Of a DNA stretch of 12,051 bases, positions 6,548 to 12,051 are shown in pieces. The position numbers were made by a program, and so were the translations under genes. Each line of letters begins with the position of its first letter. Within the stretch, counting starts at the first letter, position 1. The notes below the pieces were generated by a model. That model saw only the letters and a list, made by a program, of their open reading frames with translations, was not told the DNA's origin and ran no database searches. This stretch comes from Burkholderiales bacterium (GTDB lineage Bacteria; Pseudomonadota; Gammaproteobacteria; Burkholderiales; Casimicrobiaceae). The DNA lies in NCBI GenBank assembly GCA_025354075.1, contig JANXNO010000587.1, positions 1-12,051 of the forward strand. The letters run 5' to 3'.

Positions 6548-6742
6548 ATGGTCATTGTTGCGCTTGGCTGGCTTTATGTAGTGATGATGATCGCAGCAGT
6601 TTCTGACTCACTGCTGAAAGGCGTCATACGGCTGCTATTTTTAGGCGTTTTGCCTGTCGGCTTGCTGCTCTGGATCAAGCTCAGGCAACATCGTGCGCGC
6701 GTCGCTACGGCTGCGGCCGACGCACAAAACGTAGACGGGTAG
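6548..6742 (+). CDS. Small conserved-looking membrane protein, 64 residues
   Basis: Function unknown. The start is taken at ATG6548, giving MVIVALGWLYVVMMIAAVSD; the in-frame ATG at 6527 would add seven residues. Two hydrophobic segments are visible, about residues 1-19 and 29-47, separated by a short polar stretch (SDSLLK), followed by a basic segment (KLRQHRAR) and a small hydrophilic tail. This layout fits a two-helix inner-membrane protein with the basic end in the cytoplasm. The GWLYVV.MM opening resembles short uncharacterised Burkholderiales proteins I remember, which is why I take it as real. The ribosome site is weak (GCGGAC about 8 bases before the ATG). It is divergent from phaC with a 148-base shared upstream region and converges on the ZIP gene, with only 11 bases between stops. 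Confidence 0.6.
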   Translation: MVIVALGWLYVVMMIAAVSDSLLKGVIRLLFLGVLPVGLLLWIKLRQHRARVATAAADAQNVDG

Positions 6743-6753
6743 CCGCGCTTCAC

Positions 6754-7557
6754 CTAGTGGCTATGGCCCGCGTGCAGCAGCGAGTTCATCAGCACGACGG
6801 TCGTCACGCCCAGCCCGATCATCAACATCTGCTGCAGCGTGTCTTTGATCGAGAACTTGCGGTGCAGCGTCGGGATCAAATCGGCGACCGCCACATAAAG
6901 CATCGACGCGGCCGCGAACGCGAGTACCGGCGTCACATAGGCCTGTGCGCTGGCCAGCGAAAAATACGCTACAACGCCGCCGACCACCATCGCCATGCTA
7001 GAAATCATGTTGTATACGAAGGCCTTTTTGCGCGAGTAACCGGAGTGCAGCAATACAAAAAAGTCGCTCACTTCCTGCGGCACTTCGTGGGCGATTATCG
7101 CCAGGGACGTAACCACACCGAGGTTGAAATCAGCGAGGAAGGCAGCGGCAATCACCACGCCGTCGGTGGCGTTGTGTAGCGAATCGCCCACCAGCACCAT
7201 CAGCCCCGAGCGACCACCGTCATGCTGGTGATGGTGGCCGTGTTGGTGCGCATGGCTCGCCTCGCCCTCAACCGCAGGCTGCAAATCACCGTGCGAGTGC
7301 CGCCAGATTACAAGCTTTTCAAGAAAGAAAAAGAACAACACGCCACCAAGCACCCAGCCCATGAGAGACGCAGGATCGACGCCGTCGGCCAGCGCGTGCG
7401 GCAGGATGTCAAGAAACACCACAGCGAGCATTGCGCCCACTGCAAACGCCACCCAACGTTCGACCGACGAGAGCCTTGCATAAAGAGCAAACGCCGCGAC
7501 TGCGGCGGAGGCAAGACCACCCAGAATGGCGGCAACAATGATGAAAAGAAGTGTCAC
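6754..7557 (-). CDS. ZIP-family divalent metal transporter
   Basis: Predicted inner-membrane importer of zinc or a similar divalent metal (ZIP/SLC39 family). 267 residues with a GTG start at 7557 (MTLLFIIVAAILGGLASA). Seen: about eight hydrophobic segments; a His-rich cytoplasmic-type loop after helix III (SHAHQHGHHHQHDGG, 101-115); the family signature in helix IV, DSLHNATDGVV (125-135) with His128, Asn129 and Asp132; helix V AHEVPQE (156-162) with His157, Glu158 and Glu162; and a His-ending C-terminus (HAGHSH). The frame is open to 7665, but the upstream ATGs fall in or before a likely promoter -10 element and encode a non-membrane segment, so the GTG start placing helix I at the N-terminus is preferred. 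Its ribosome site is weak (CCGGAAA). Substrate choice cannot be read from the sequence. Confidence 0.88.
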   Translation of the reverse strand: MTLLFIIVAAILGGLASAAVAAFALYARLSSVERWVAFAVGAMLAVVFLDILPHALADGVDPASLMGWVLGGVLFFFFLEKLVIWRHSHGDLQPAVEGEASHAHQHGHHHQHDGGRSGLMVLVGDSLHNATDGVVIAAAFLADFNLGVVTSLAIIAHEVPQEVSDFFVLLHSGYSRKKAFVYNMISSMAMVVGGVVAYFSLASAQAYVTPVLAFAAASMLYVAVADLIPTLHRKFSIKDTLQQMLMIGLGVTTVVLMNSLLHAGHSH

Positions 7558-7630
7558 GTGGGGTTTCCGGGTGCTGCGTGGGCTGAACGCAACGAAGCTC
7601 AGGAAATTGGCTTTATCGCAACATGATTGC

Positions 7631-7659
7631 ATTTTAGCGGACTTTGCCGCCCAAAGTAA
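7631..7659 (-). promoter_or_regulatory. Candidate promoter of the ZIP gene with an overlapping 17-base dyad
   Basis: Read leftward, TAAAAT (7636-7631) is a good -10 hexamer. Seventeen bases upstream lies TTACTT (7659-7654), a poor -35. Between and partly over them is a perfect inverted repeat, ACTTTG (7641-7646) and CAAAGT (7652-7657) with a 5-base centre. A dyad placed like this suits a repressor or activator of a metal-transporter gene. No Zur, Fur or MntR consensus was recognised. Confidence 0.4.
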
Positions 7660-7704
7660 CTGCAACTGCTCCCCGCATCGAACAACTTCGCACTCGGTCG
7701 AAGG

Positions 7705-8463
7705 CTACCGAGCCTCCAGCCCTTTCGCGGTCATGATGTCACGTGCGGCAGCACTCTTGAGCGCGGTTAGCAAAGCGCGTGCCGCTTCGGCGTCGCGTGC
7801 ACTGGCGCTCAGCCCGCCTGAGTACACGGTGTAGTTTTGAATCTCGGCCGGAATCGGGCCGACCAGCGTCGCGCCGGGCACGGCGAGAATCTCGCTGATC
7901 TGGTGAATGGCGATGTCCGCTTGATCGTTGACCAGTCGCTGTGCCACCAAGCCACCCGGCACCAGCACGGCCTTCGCCTTGATGCGGTCCGCGATACCCA
8001 TTTTTTCAAACAGTTGCGTCAGGTACACGCCGCTTGATCCACCCGCAGCGGGGTCGATGTAGGCCACCGCGCGAGCACTGAGTAGTGCATTTTGAAACGC
8101 TGCCACCGTGCTAATGTCGGGCAACGGCGCGCCATGCTTGACCGCGACACCAATGGCCACGCGAGCCAGTCGGACGGCACTGCCCTGCGCAACTTTGCCC
8201 GCCTTGCTCAGCTCGTCAAGCGCACCGGGCGTGAGCACCACGACATCAAAGGCTTCGCCGCCGCTGATGCGTTTCAGCAGTCCGCCAGCGGTGTCGTTTT
8301 CAACCGTGACCTTGTGTCCGCTCTGCTTTTCAAACTCTGCAACCACCGCCGTGACCACCGGTTTGAACGCGCCCGCAGTGAGCACTTTGACCTCTGCGGC
8401 CAAGGTTGAAACTGACACAAGCGCGGCGCTTGCAAAGCACCCCAAGACTAAAAAAACACGCAT
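7705..8463 (-). CDS. ModA-like periplasmic substrate-binding protein (orphan)
   Basis: 252 residues. An N-terminal signal peptide (residues 1-23, hydrophobic core LVLGCFASAALVSVS, likely cleavage after LAA) is followed by a type II binding-protein fold of the molybdate-binding superfamily: VKVLTAGAFKPVVTAVVAEFE (25-45, overlapping parts), NDTAGGLLKRI, FDVVVLTPGALDEL, and AAGGSSGVYLTQLFEKMGI in the middle. It would bind a small anion or organic ligand in the periplasm. The ligand is not determined: no modB or modC permease or ATPase gene is adjacent, and I cannot confirm oxyanion-binding residues. Many Betaproteobacteria carry such stand-alone copies. The start at 8463 is set by the signal peptide; a modest GGAG lies 11-14 bases upstream. 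It is divergent from the Bug-type gene across a 232-base region. Confidence 0.8.
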   Translation of the reverse strand: MRVFLVLGCFASAALVSVSTLAAEVKVLTAGAFKPVVTAVVAEFEKQSGHKVTVENDTAGGLLKRISGGEAFDVVVLTPGALDELSKAGKVAQGSAVRLARVAIGVAVKHGAPLPDISTVAAFQNALLSARAVAYIDPAAGGSSGVYLTQLFEKMGIADRIKAKAVLVPGGLVAQRLVNDQADIAIHQISEILAVPGATLVGPIPAEIQNYTVYSGGLSASARDAEAARALLTALKSAAARDIMTAKGLEAR

Positions 8464-8695
8464 GAGGATGGACTCCGCTAACTTTGATTAAACGTGCCGA
8501 TGGTAGCGGGTCAGTCACGTACGTTACGGCGCGGGTTTCGCTTGCCGCTGCGCTGCTTATTCAACGGTCAAGGCCAGGAAATCCCTCGCCTCGAAGTTGT
8601 CGTATGACTGATAGACTGCCCCGCATTGCGCCGCGTGGGCATGAGGATTGAGGCAGTTCGCGCCGGGCATTGTTGAAAATCATAAGGAGGATTTC
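8464..8695. other. Divergent intergenic region between the ModA-like and Bug-type genes
   Basis: It must hold the leftward promoter for the ModA-like gene and the rightward promoter for the Bug-type gene. I could not identify convincing -35/-10 pairs or a clear dyad. The only confident element is the AAGGAGG ribosome site (8684-8690) for the rightward gene. Confidence 0.4.
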
Positions 8696-9658
8696 ATGAA
8701 GCATTTGTTACGTAAAGCACTGGTCGTGGGCGTCACCACCCTTGTCGCCGCAACCGCGTTCGCGCAGTACCCAAACCGTCCCGTGACCGTGCTCGTTCCG
8801 TGGGGCGCGGGCGGCGGCACCGACTACCACGCACGCACGATGGCAGCATTGCTTGAAAAAGAACTGAAACAGCCGTTCACCGTGGTCAACCGCACGGGCG
8901 GATCCGGCGTGGTCGGTCATAGCGCAATTGCTGAAGCCGCGCCCGATGGCTACACCATTGGCACGGTCACCGTTGAAATCAACATGATGCACTGGATGGG
9001 CCTGACCAAGCTCACCCACGCCGACTACACGCCGATTGGTCTGCTTAATTTCGTCCCGGCAGGTGTCGAAGTTGCAGCCGACAGCAAATACAAAACGCTT
9101 AAGGATTTGCTCGACGACGCGCGCGCCAATCCGGGCAAGTTGAAGGCCTCGGGCACCGGTCAGGGCGGCATCTGGCATCTGGCGCTGGCGGGCATGCTGA
9201 TGAAGGCGGGCATGAAAGCCGACCAGATTGGCTGGATTCCATCCGACGGCGCGGCTTCGGGCTTGAAGGAACTGGTTGCCGGTTCGATTCAGGTGTCGAC
9301 GGTCGCGCCTGCCGAAGCCTCAACCCTGCTCAGAAGTGGCAAGGTCAAGCTGTTGGCCGCGATGACACCTCAGCGTATTCCCGCCTTCCCCGACGCGCCA
9401 ACGCTCAAGGAGCTGGGGCTAGATTGGGAGCTGCAATCGTTCCTGTCGCTGATGGGCCCTAAAGGCATGCCGAAAGAAGCCGTCGCCACGCTCGAAGCCG
9501 CCATGAAAAAGATTCAAGCGTCGCCCGAATGGAAAGCCGCCCTGGATGCGCGTGGCTTTGGAATCAGCACGATGACTGCGGCCGAGCTAGGCAGCTTCGC
9601 CGCTAAATCCAACACCGATCTGGGCTCGGTGATGAAAGCGATTGGCATCGCTAAGTAA
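8696..9658 (+). CDS. Bug/TctC-family tripartite tricarboxylate-type periplasmic binding protein
   Basis: 320 residues. ATG8696 has an excellent Shine-Dalgarno (AAGGAGG, five-base spacing) and begins a signal peptide (MKHLLRKALVVGVTTLVAA, cleavage likely after AFA at 23); the frame is open to an ATG at 8648, but that would bury the signal peptide. Mature-protein features of the Bug family: YPNRPVTVLVPWGAGGGTD (25-43), the NRTGGSGVVGH loop, AAPDGYTIG, YKTLKDLLDDARANPGKL, GSIQVSTVAPAE, and PQRIPAFPDAPTLKELG near the C-terminus. It probably binds a carboxylate or similar solute in the periplasm; the ligand cannot be inferred. No tctA or tctB membrane genes are adjacent, which is the usual orphan situation for this large Burkholderiales family. 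Confidence 0.93.
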   Translation: MKHLLRKALVVGVTTLVAATAFAQYPNRPVTVLVPWGAGGGTDYHARTMAALLEKELKQPFTVVNRTGGSGVVGHSAIAEAAPDGYTIGTVTVEINMMHWMGLTKLTHADYTPIGLLNFVPAGVEVAADSKYKTLKDLLDDARANPGKLKASGTGQGGIWHLALAGMLMKAGMKADQIGWIPSDGAASGLKELVAGSIQVSTVAPAEASTLLRSGKVKLLAAMTPQRIPAFPDAPTLKELGLDWELQSFLSLMGPKGMPKEAVATLEAAMKKIQASPEWKAALDARGFGISTMTAAELGSFAAKSNTDLGSVMKAIGIAK

Positions 9659-9875
9659 ACAAAGCGTCATCGCGTCGCTCCGGCAAGCGTCGGACCGACG
9701 CAATCGCACGCTGTGGACGAGGTTGAACGCAACAGCTTTTCACATCGCCGGGCGGGGCGCCTTATTTCACCGGGGCTTGCGACGCCTTTTGGCAAATCAA
9801 GCCACAAGTCGACTTAAGCTGTTTTGATGCGTCAGGCCCAGTATCGACGCTATTTCAAGTAAAAGCTGTTAAACG
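9659..9875. other. Convergent gap between the Bug-type and PhaM-like genes, with small inverted repeats
   Basis: No gene is supported in these 217 bases. A perfect dyad GCGTCGG-A-CCGACGC (9687-9701) lies 28 bases after the Bug-type stop; it could fold as a 6-base-pair stem with a 3-base loop but has no T-run. AACAGCTTTT (9731-9740) is exactly complementary to AAAAGCTGTT (9861-9870), and AAGCTGTT occurs again at 9816-9823. They may act in transcript ending between the two converging genes; this is inference. Confidence 0.45.
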
Positions 9876-10262
9876 TTAACGTTTGCGCGCTGCCCGTTTC
9901 ACCGATTCAGTGGCGGCGCTGGCACCTTCCTGCATCGTCTTGGTGGCCGACTCGCTCATTTTGCTGAACGACGCATAGGCGTCGCGCTGCATTTCCATCG
10001 TTTTAATGGACATTTCGAGGCCCGACAGCGACAGCTTCATCCACGCCTCAACGGCGCGCATGTCCTGAATCCTGCGATCAATTTCAACTGGATCCAGCGC
10101 CTTCATGAACTGCTGCGGATCAAAGGCGGCGGAGGTACCACCCGGCATGCCAGGAACAGCGCCCATCATGCCCGCAAACGGATTCATGGCAGCCGGGCTG
10201 CTCATCATTTTTTGCATGGATTCGGCCCATGCGGACCACGGTTCATTGGCAGCATTCGACAC
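9876..10262 (-). CDS. PhaM-like/phasin-like PHB granule-associated protein
   Basis: 128 residues from a GTG start at 10262, chosen because AAAGGAGAG lies just upstream; the frame runs on to 10295, but that part covers the ribosome site. N-terminus NEPWSAWAESMQKMM is phasin-like. A Met/Pro/Gly-rich stretch follows (MNPFAGMMGAVPGMPGG, 26-42), then the most telling segment, LDPVEIDRRIQDMRAVEAWMKL (56-77, overlapping parts), an amphipathic helix strongly like the conserved core of PhaM as I remember it from C. necator. The rest is coiled-coil-prone and ends in a basic tail (VKRAARKR). PhaM is known to bind and activate PHB synthase and tie granules to the nucleoid; this protein is shorter than C. 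necator PhaM, so its DNA-binding tail may be minimal. phaCB lies about 3.5 kb away on the same strand. Confidence 0.72.
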   Translation of the reverse strand: MSNAANEPWSAWAESMQKMMSSPAAMNPFAGMMGAVPGMPGGTSAAFDPQQFMKALDPVEIDRRIQDMRAVEAWMKLSLSGLEMSIKTMEMQRDAYASFSKMSESATKTMQEGASAATESVKRAARKR

Positions 10263-10275
10263 GGTACTCTCCTTT

Positions 10276-10289
10276 AGATTCGTAAATCT
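10276..10289. promoter_or_regulatory. Dyad AGATT-CGTA-AATCT in the phaM-like/PP0621 divergent region
   Basis: Perfect 5-base arms around four bases, placed between the start codons of two divergent genes and about 14 bases upstream of the phaM-like start, so it would lie in that gene's leader or promoter. The arms are short; chance is a real possibility. Confidence 0.25.
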
Positions 10290-10338
10290 GCACAACTGCT
10301 AGCATCAAATCAAGTCTACTCGTGAAGCGCGCCCAAAC

Positions 10339-10614
10339 GTGGGAAAGATCATTTTCTGGATCATTGTTTTCTTTCTAGTGTTGCTCGCGCTGCGCCTGGT
10401 ATCGGTACATAAAACGCGACAGGACGCCAAAGAACGCCGCGACGACGAAGACGCCAAAGCGCGAACCCAAGGCCGCGGCAAACGCGACGATGTTCCGGTG
10501 CAGGAGTCCATGGTCAAGTGCGCTCGTTGCGGGGTGTTTGTGCCGAAATCAACCGCAGTCATGACGTCTTCCGGAATGGCGTGCAACGATAGTGCCTGCA
10601 GCCATCGACGCTAA
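10339..10614 (+). CDS. PP0621-family small protein: membrane anchor plus Cys-rich C-terminus
   Basis: 91 residues from GTG10339 (MGKIIFWIIVFFLVLLALRL); no in-frame ATG lies near, and PP0621-family proteins as remembered begin MGK-hydrophobic, so the GTG start is preferred despite a poor ribosome site. One transmembrane segment (about 4-20), a charged linker rich in Arg, Asp and Lys (25-52), then a small putative metal-binding module with Cys61, Cys64, Cys82 and Cys87 (KCARCG and CNDSAC). The second Cys pair is spaced by four residues, which is unusual for a classical zinc ribbon. Function unknown. Its last 23 bases overlap the likely GTG start of pilS, suggesting translational coupling; the same gene pairing is, from memory, common in Burkholderiales. 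Confidence 0.78.
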   Translation: MGKIIFWIIVFFLVLLALRLVSVHKTRQDAKERRDDEDAKARTQGRGKRDDVPVQESMVKCARCGVFVPKSTAVMTSSGMACNDSACSHRR

Positions 10615-12051
10615 CCTGGTAAATCCGGCGACGGGACTGAGCGGCACCGCGCTTCGCCTGCTGCGCCTGCTCGCACTGTACCGCTGCGTAGCGGCCATCG
10701 CGCTCGCAGTGGCCAGTGCGGGCAGCCGACTGACCTCGGTGAGCTACGCGGCGGCCTTCGCGTACGCCTGCTGGGCGCTGTTGAGCCTGCTGGCGCTGCG
10801 GCGCTTCAAGGGCGGCGTGTCCGGGTTGCTGTTAGCGCAACTGGCCATTGATCTGGTGTTCATTGCGGTGATTTTCATCGACACGCAGAACCCTGCCACG
10901 ACCTACGCGACCTACCTTTACGCCATCCTGGCTGCACATGGATGGTTCATGCGCGACCGCATGGCGTTTGCCCATGCCGCGCTCGCCACCATCACATTGC
11001 TGCTGGCTGAACTGATGATGCGGTCAGGCACCGTGCAAGCCTTGTCTCAGGCTGCGCTGGTCGGTCTGGGCTATTTTTTGCTCACCGCCATCGGCGTGGT
11101 ACTGGGACGCAGCGCTGAGGAATCCGAACAAAAAGTTGCGTTGCGGACGGCCGACGTACGCCGTCTCGCGCACATCAACCAGGTGGTCATCAGCGAGCTT
11201 GATGACGGTGTGCTGGTGATTGGTGCGATGGGTCAGATTGTGATGGCCAACCCGCAAGCCACGCGCTGGCTGGGCGGCGACGAGGCCATGATGAGTTCCG
11301 ACACGCACCTTAGCGCGTTGTCCGCTGACTTGCATGCCCGCTGGCAAGCATTTTTCTTGAACAATTCGACACTTGACGCATCTCCCATCCGCACCCGCGA
11401 TGGCGCCCGTCTACTGTCGCCGCGCATGATGCCGGTGGACCTGGAGCAGCGCGCAGGCACGCTGATTTTTCTTGAAGATATTGAACAGGCGGAATCCCAG
11501 GCCCAGCAAATCAAACTGGCTGCGCTGGGCCGGTTGTCAGCGAGCATTGCCCACGAGATCAGAAACCCGTTGTCGGCCATAAAGCAAGCCGCGCAGCTGA
11601 TCGGTGAAGAGGTCAACTACAGCGCTGAGGCGCGCGCGCTGACCGCCATGATTGACAAAAACGTGGATCGCATTGATCGCATCGTGCGCGATGTGTCGCT
11701 GCTCGGCCGACGCGATCGCGGCCACCCGGCAGCGCTCGAAATTGAAGCCGCCATCACGGAGCTCACCGACGAGCTATGCGTCACCCTGTCCGCGCCGCGC
11801 AGTGGATTTCGACTGGCGTTGTCCGGCACTGCCATGATTTATGTGGATCGCAGTCATTTCGACGAAATGCTGGTAAATCTGATGTCCAACGCGTGGCGGC
11901 ACTCAAAAAAAGCGACCAATAGCGTTTCGGTCACCGTCAGCATTAACGATCAAATGCAGCGTGCTATTGTCAATGTGATCGACGACGGCGCAGGCGTCAA
12001 GCAAGACATCGCTGATCGAATTTTCGAGCCTTTTTTCAGCGGTAGCGGCAG
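10592..12051 (+). CDS. pilS: PilS-type sensor histidine kinase, C-terminus cut by window edge
   Basis: Two-component kinase expected to pair with PilR and control pilA (type IV pilin) transcription. 486 codons are visible without a stop. GTG10592 is the only near-cognate start between the upstream stop (10562-10564) and the conserved start of the membrane domain (RLLRLLALYR). Seen: about six hydrophobic segments (residues 25-180); a PAS-like region (about 192-300, ISELDDGVLVIGAMGQIVMANPQA); dimerisation/phosphoacceptor helix SASIAHEIRNPLSAIKQAA with His321; and the ATPase domain with N-box VNLMSNAWRHS (Asn433), G1 box IDDGAGV (Asp464-Gly468), F-box FEPFF and the start of the G2 box (SGSG) at the window end. 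All catalytic signatures visible are intact. pilR is expected just to the right. Overlaps the PP0621-family gene by 23 bases. Confidence 0.9.
   Translation, partial: MPAAIDANLVNPATGLSGTALRLLRLLALYRCVAAIALAVASAGSRLTSVSYAAAFAYACWALLSLLALRRFKGGVSGLLLAQLAIDLVFIAVIFIDTQNPATTYATYLYAILAAHGWFMRDRMAFAHAALATITLLLAELMMRSGTVQALSQAALVGLGYFLLTAIGVVLGRSAEESEQKVALRTADVRRLAHINQVVISELDDGVLVIGAMGQIVMANPQATRWLGGDEAMMSSDTHLSALSADLHARWQAFFLNNSTLDASPIRTRDGARLLSPRMMPVDLEQRAGTLIFLEDIEQAESQAQQIKLAALGRLSASIAHEIRNPLSAIKQAAQLIGEEVNYSAEARALTAMIDKNVDRIDRIVRDVSLLGRRDRGHPAALEIEAAITELTDELCVTLSAPRSGFRLALSGTAMIYVDRSHFDEMLVNLMSNAWRHSKKATNSVSVTVSINDQMQRAIVNVIDDGAGVKQDIADRIFEPFFSGSG

Noticed and set aside
6757..7179. 140-codon open frame on the plus strand, His/Arg-rich
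   Set aside because: It is antisense to the ZIP gene; its composition comes from the complementary codons and it has no recognisable motif.
7705..8463. Genuine molybdate-uptake protein ModA
   Set aside because: No modB/modC is adjacent and molybdate-binding residues could not be confirmed, so only the fold-level call is kept.
8598..8622. TTGTCG...TAGACT as a promoter of the Bug-type gene
   Set aside because: The spacing between the hexamers is far too short for a sigma-70 promoter.
9642..9827. 61-codon open frame after the Bug-type gene
   Set aside because: It overlaps the end of the Bug-type gene, has no ribosome site, and its basic composition (Arg-rich) fits non-coding sequence.

Overview
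The window reads as ordinary chromosomal DNA from a betaproteobacterium, most likely of the order Burkholderiales. The reasons are a class I PHB synthase next to an acetoacetyl-CoA reductase, a PhaM-like granule protein, a stand-alone Bug/TctC-type solute-binding protein, a PP0621-family protein running into a PilS kinase, and moderately GC-rich coding sequence. I see no tRNA or rRNA gene, insertion sequence, prophage, CRISPR array or integration site. The species assignment is inference.

Left block (1-3465, minus strand): three polyamine-catabolism genes in the order spuA (gamma-glutamyl-GABA hydrolase type), spuB (gamma-glutamylpolyamine synthetase type) and spuC (polyamine:pyruvate aminotransferase, cut by the left edge). 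This order matches spuABC of Pseudomonas aeruginosa, so polyamine ABC-transporter genes are a reasonable guess beyond position 1. Every gap in this block carries a GC-rich hairpin repeat: two at 964-1103, a dRS3-like one at 2559-2576 and one at 3549-3571. These repeats also create misleading in-frame extensions at gene starts.

Centre-left (3466-6399, minus strand): a 422-base gap with two near-identical dyad-like motifs, then phaB and phaC, 31 bases apart, as a two-gene PHB synthesis operon with good Shine-Dalgarno sites. No beta-ketothiolase (phaA) is present between or next to them. A 64-residue membrane protein is encoded divergently from phaC.

Centre-right (6754-9658): a ZIP-family metal transporter with a His-rich loop and a candidate operator inside its promoter, then a ModA-like periplasmic binding protein. 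A Bug-type binding protein diverges from the latter. Neither binding protein has a permease or ATPase gene next to it.

Right block (9876-12051): a PhaM/phasin-like gene on the minus strand, and divergently a PP0621-family protein whose 3' end overlaps the likely start of pilS, the type IV pilus sensor kinase, which runs off the right edge. The PhaM-like gene gives the window a second link to PHB granules, about 3.5 kb from phaCB. Four genes on the right side (ZIP, phaM-like, PP0621, pilS) appear to start with GTG.

Most genes are recognisable housekeeping or accessory metabolism. The points most worth a second look are the intergenic repeats, the twin motif upstream of spuA, the dyad in the ZIP promoter and the Met/Pro/Gly-rich segments shared by PhaC and the PhaM-like protein. 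I did not find a clearly new system.
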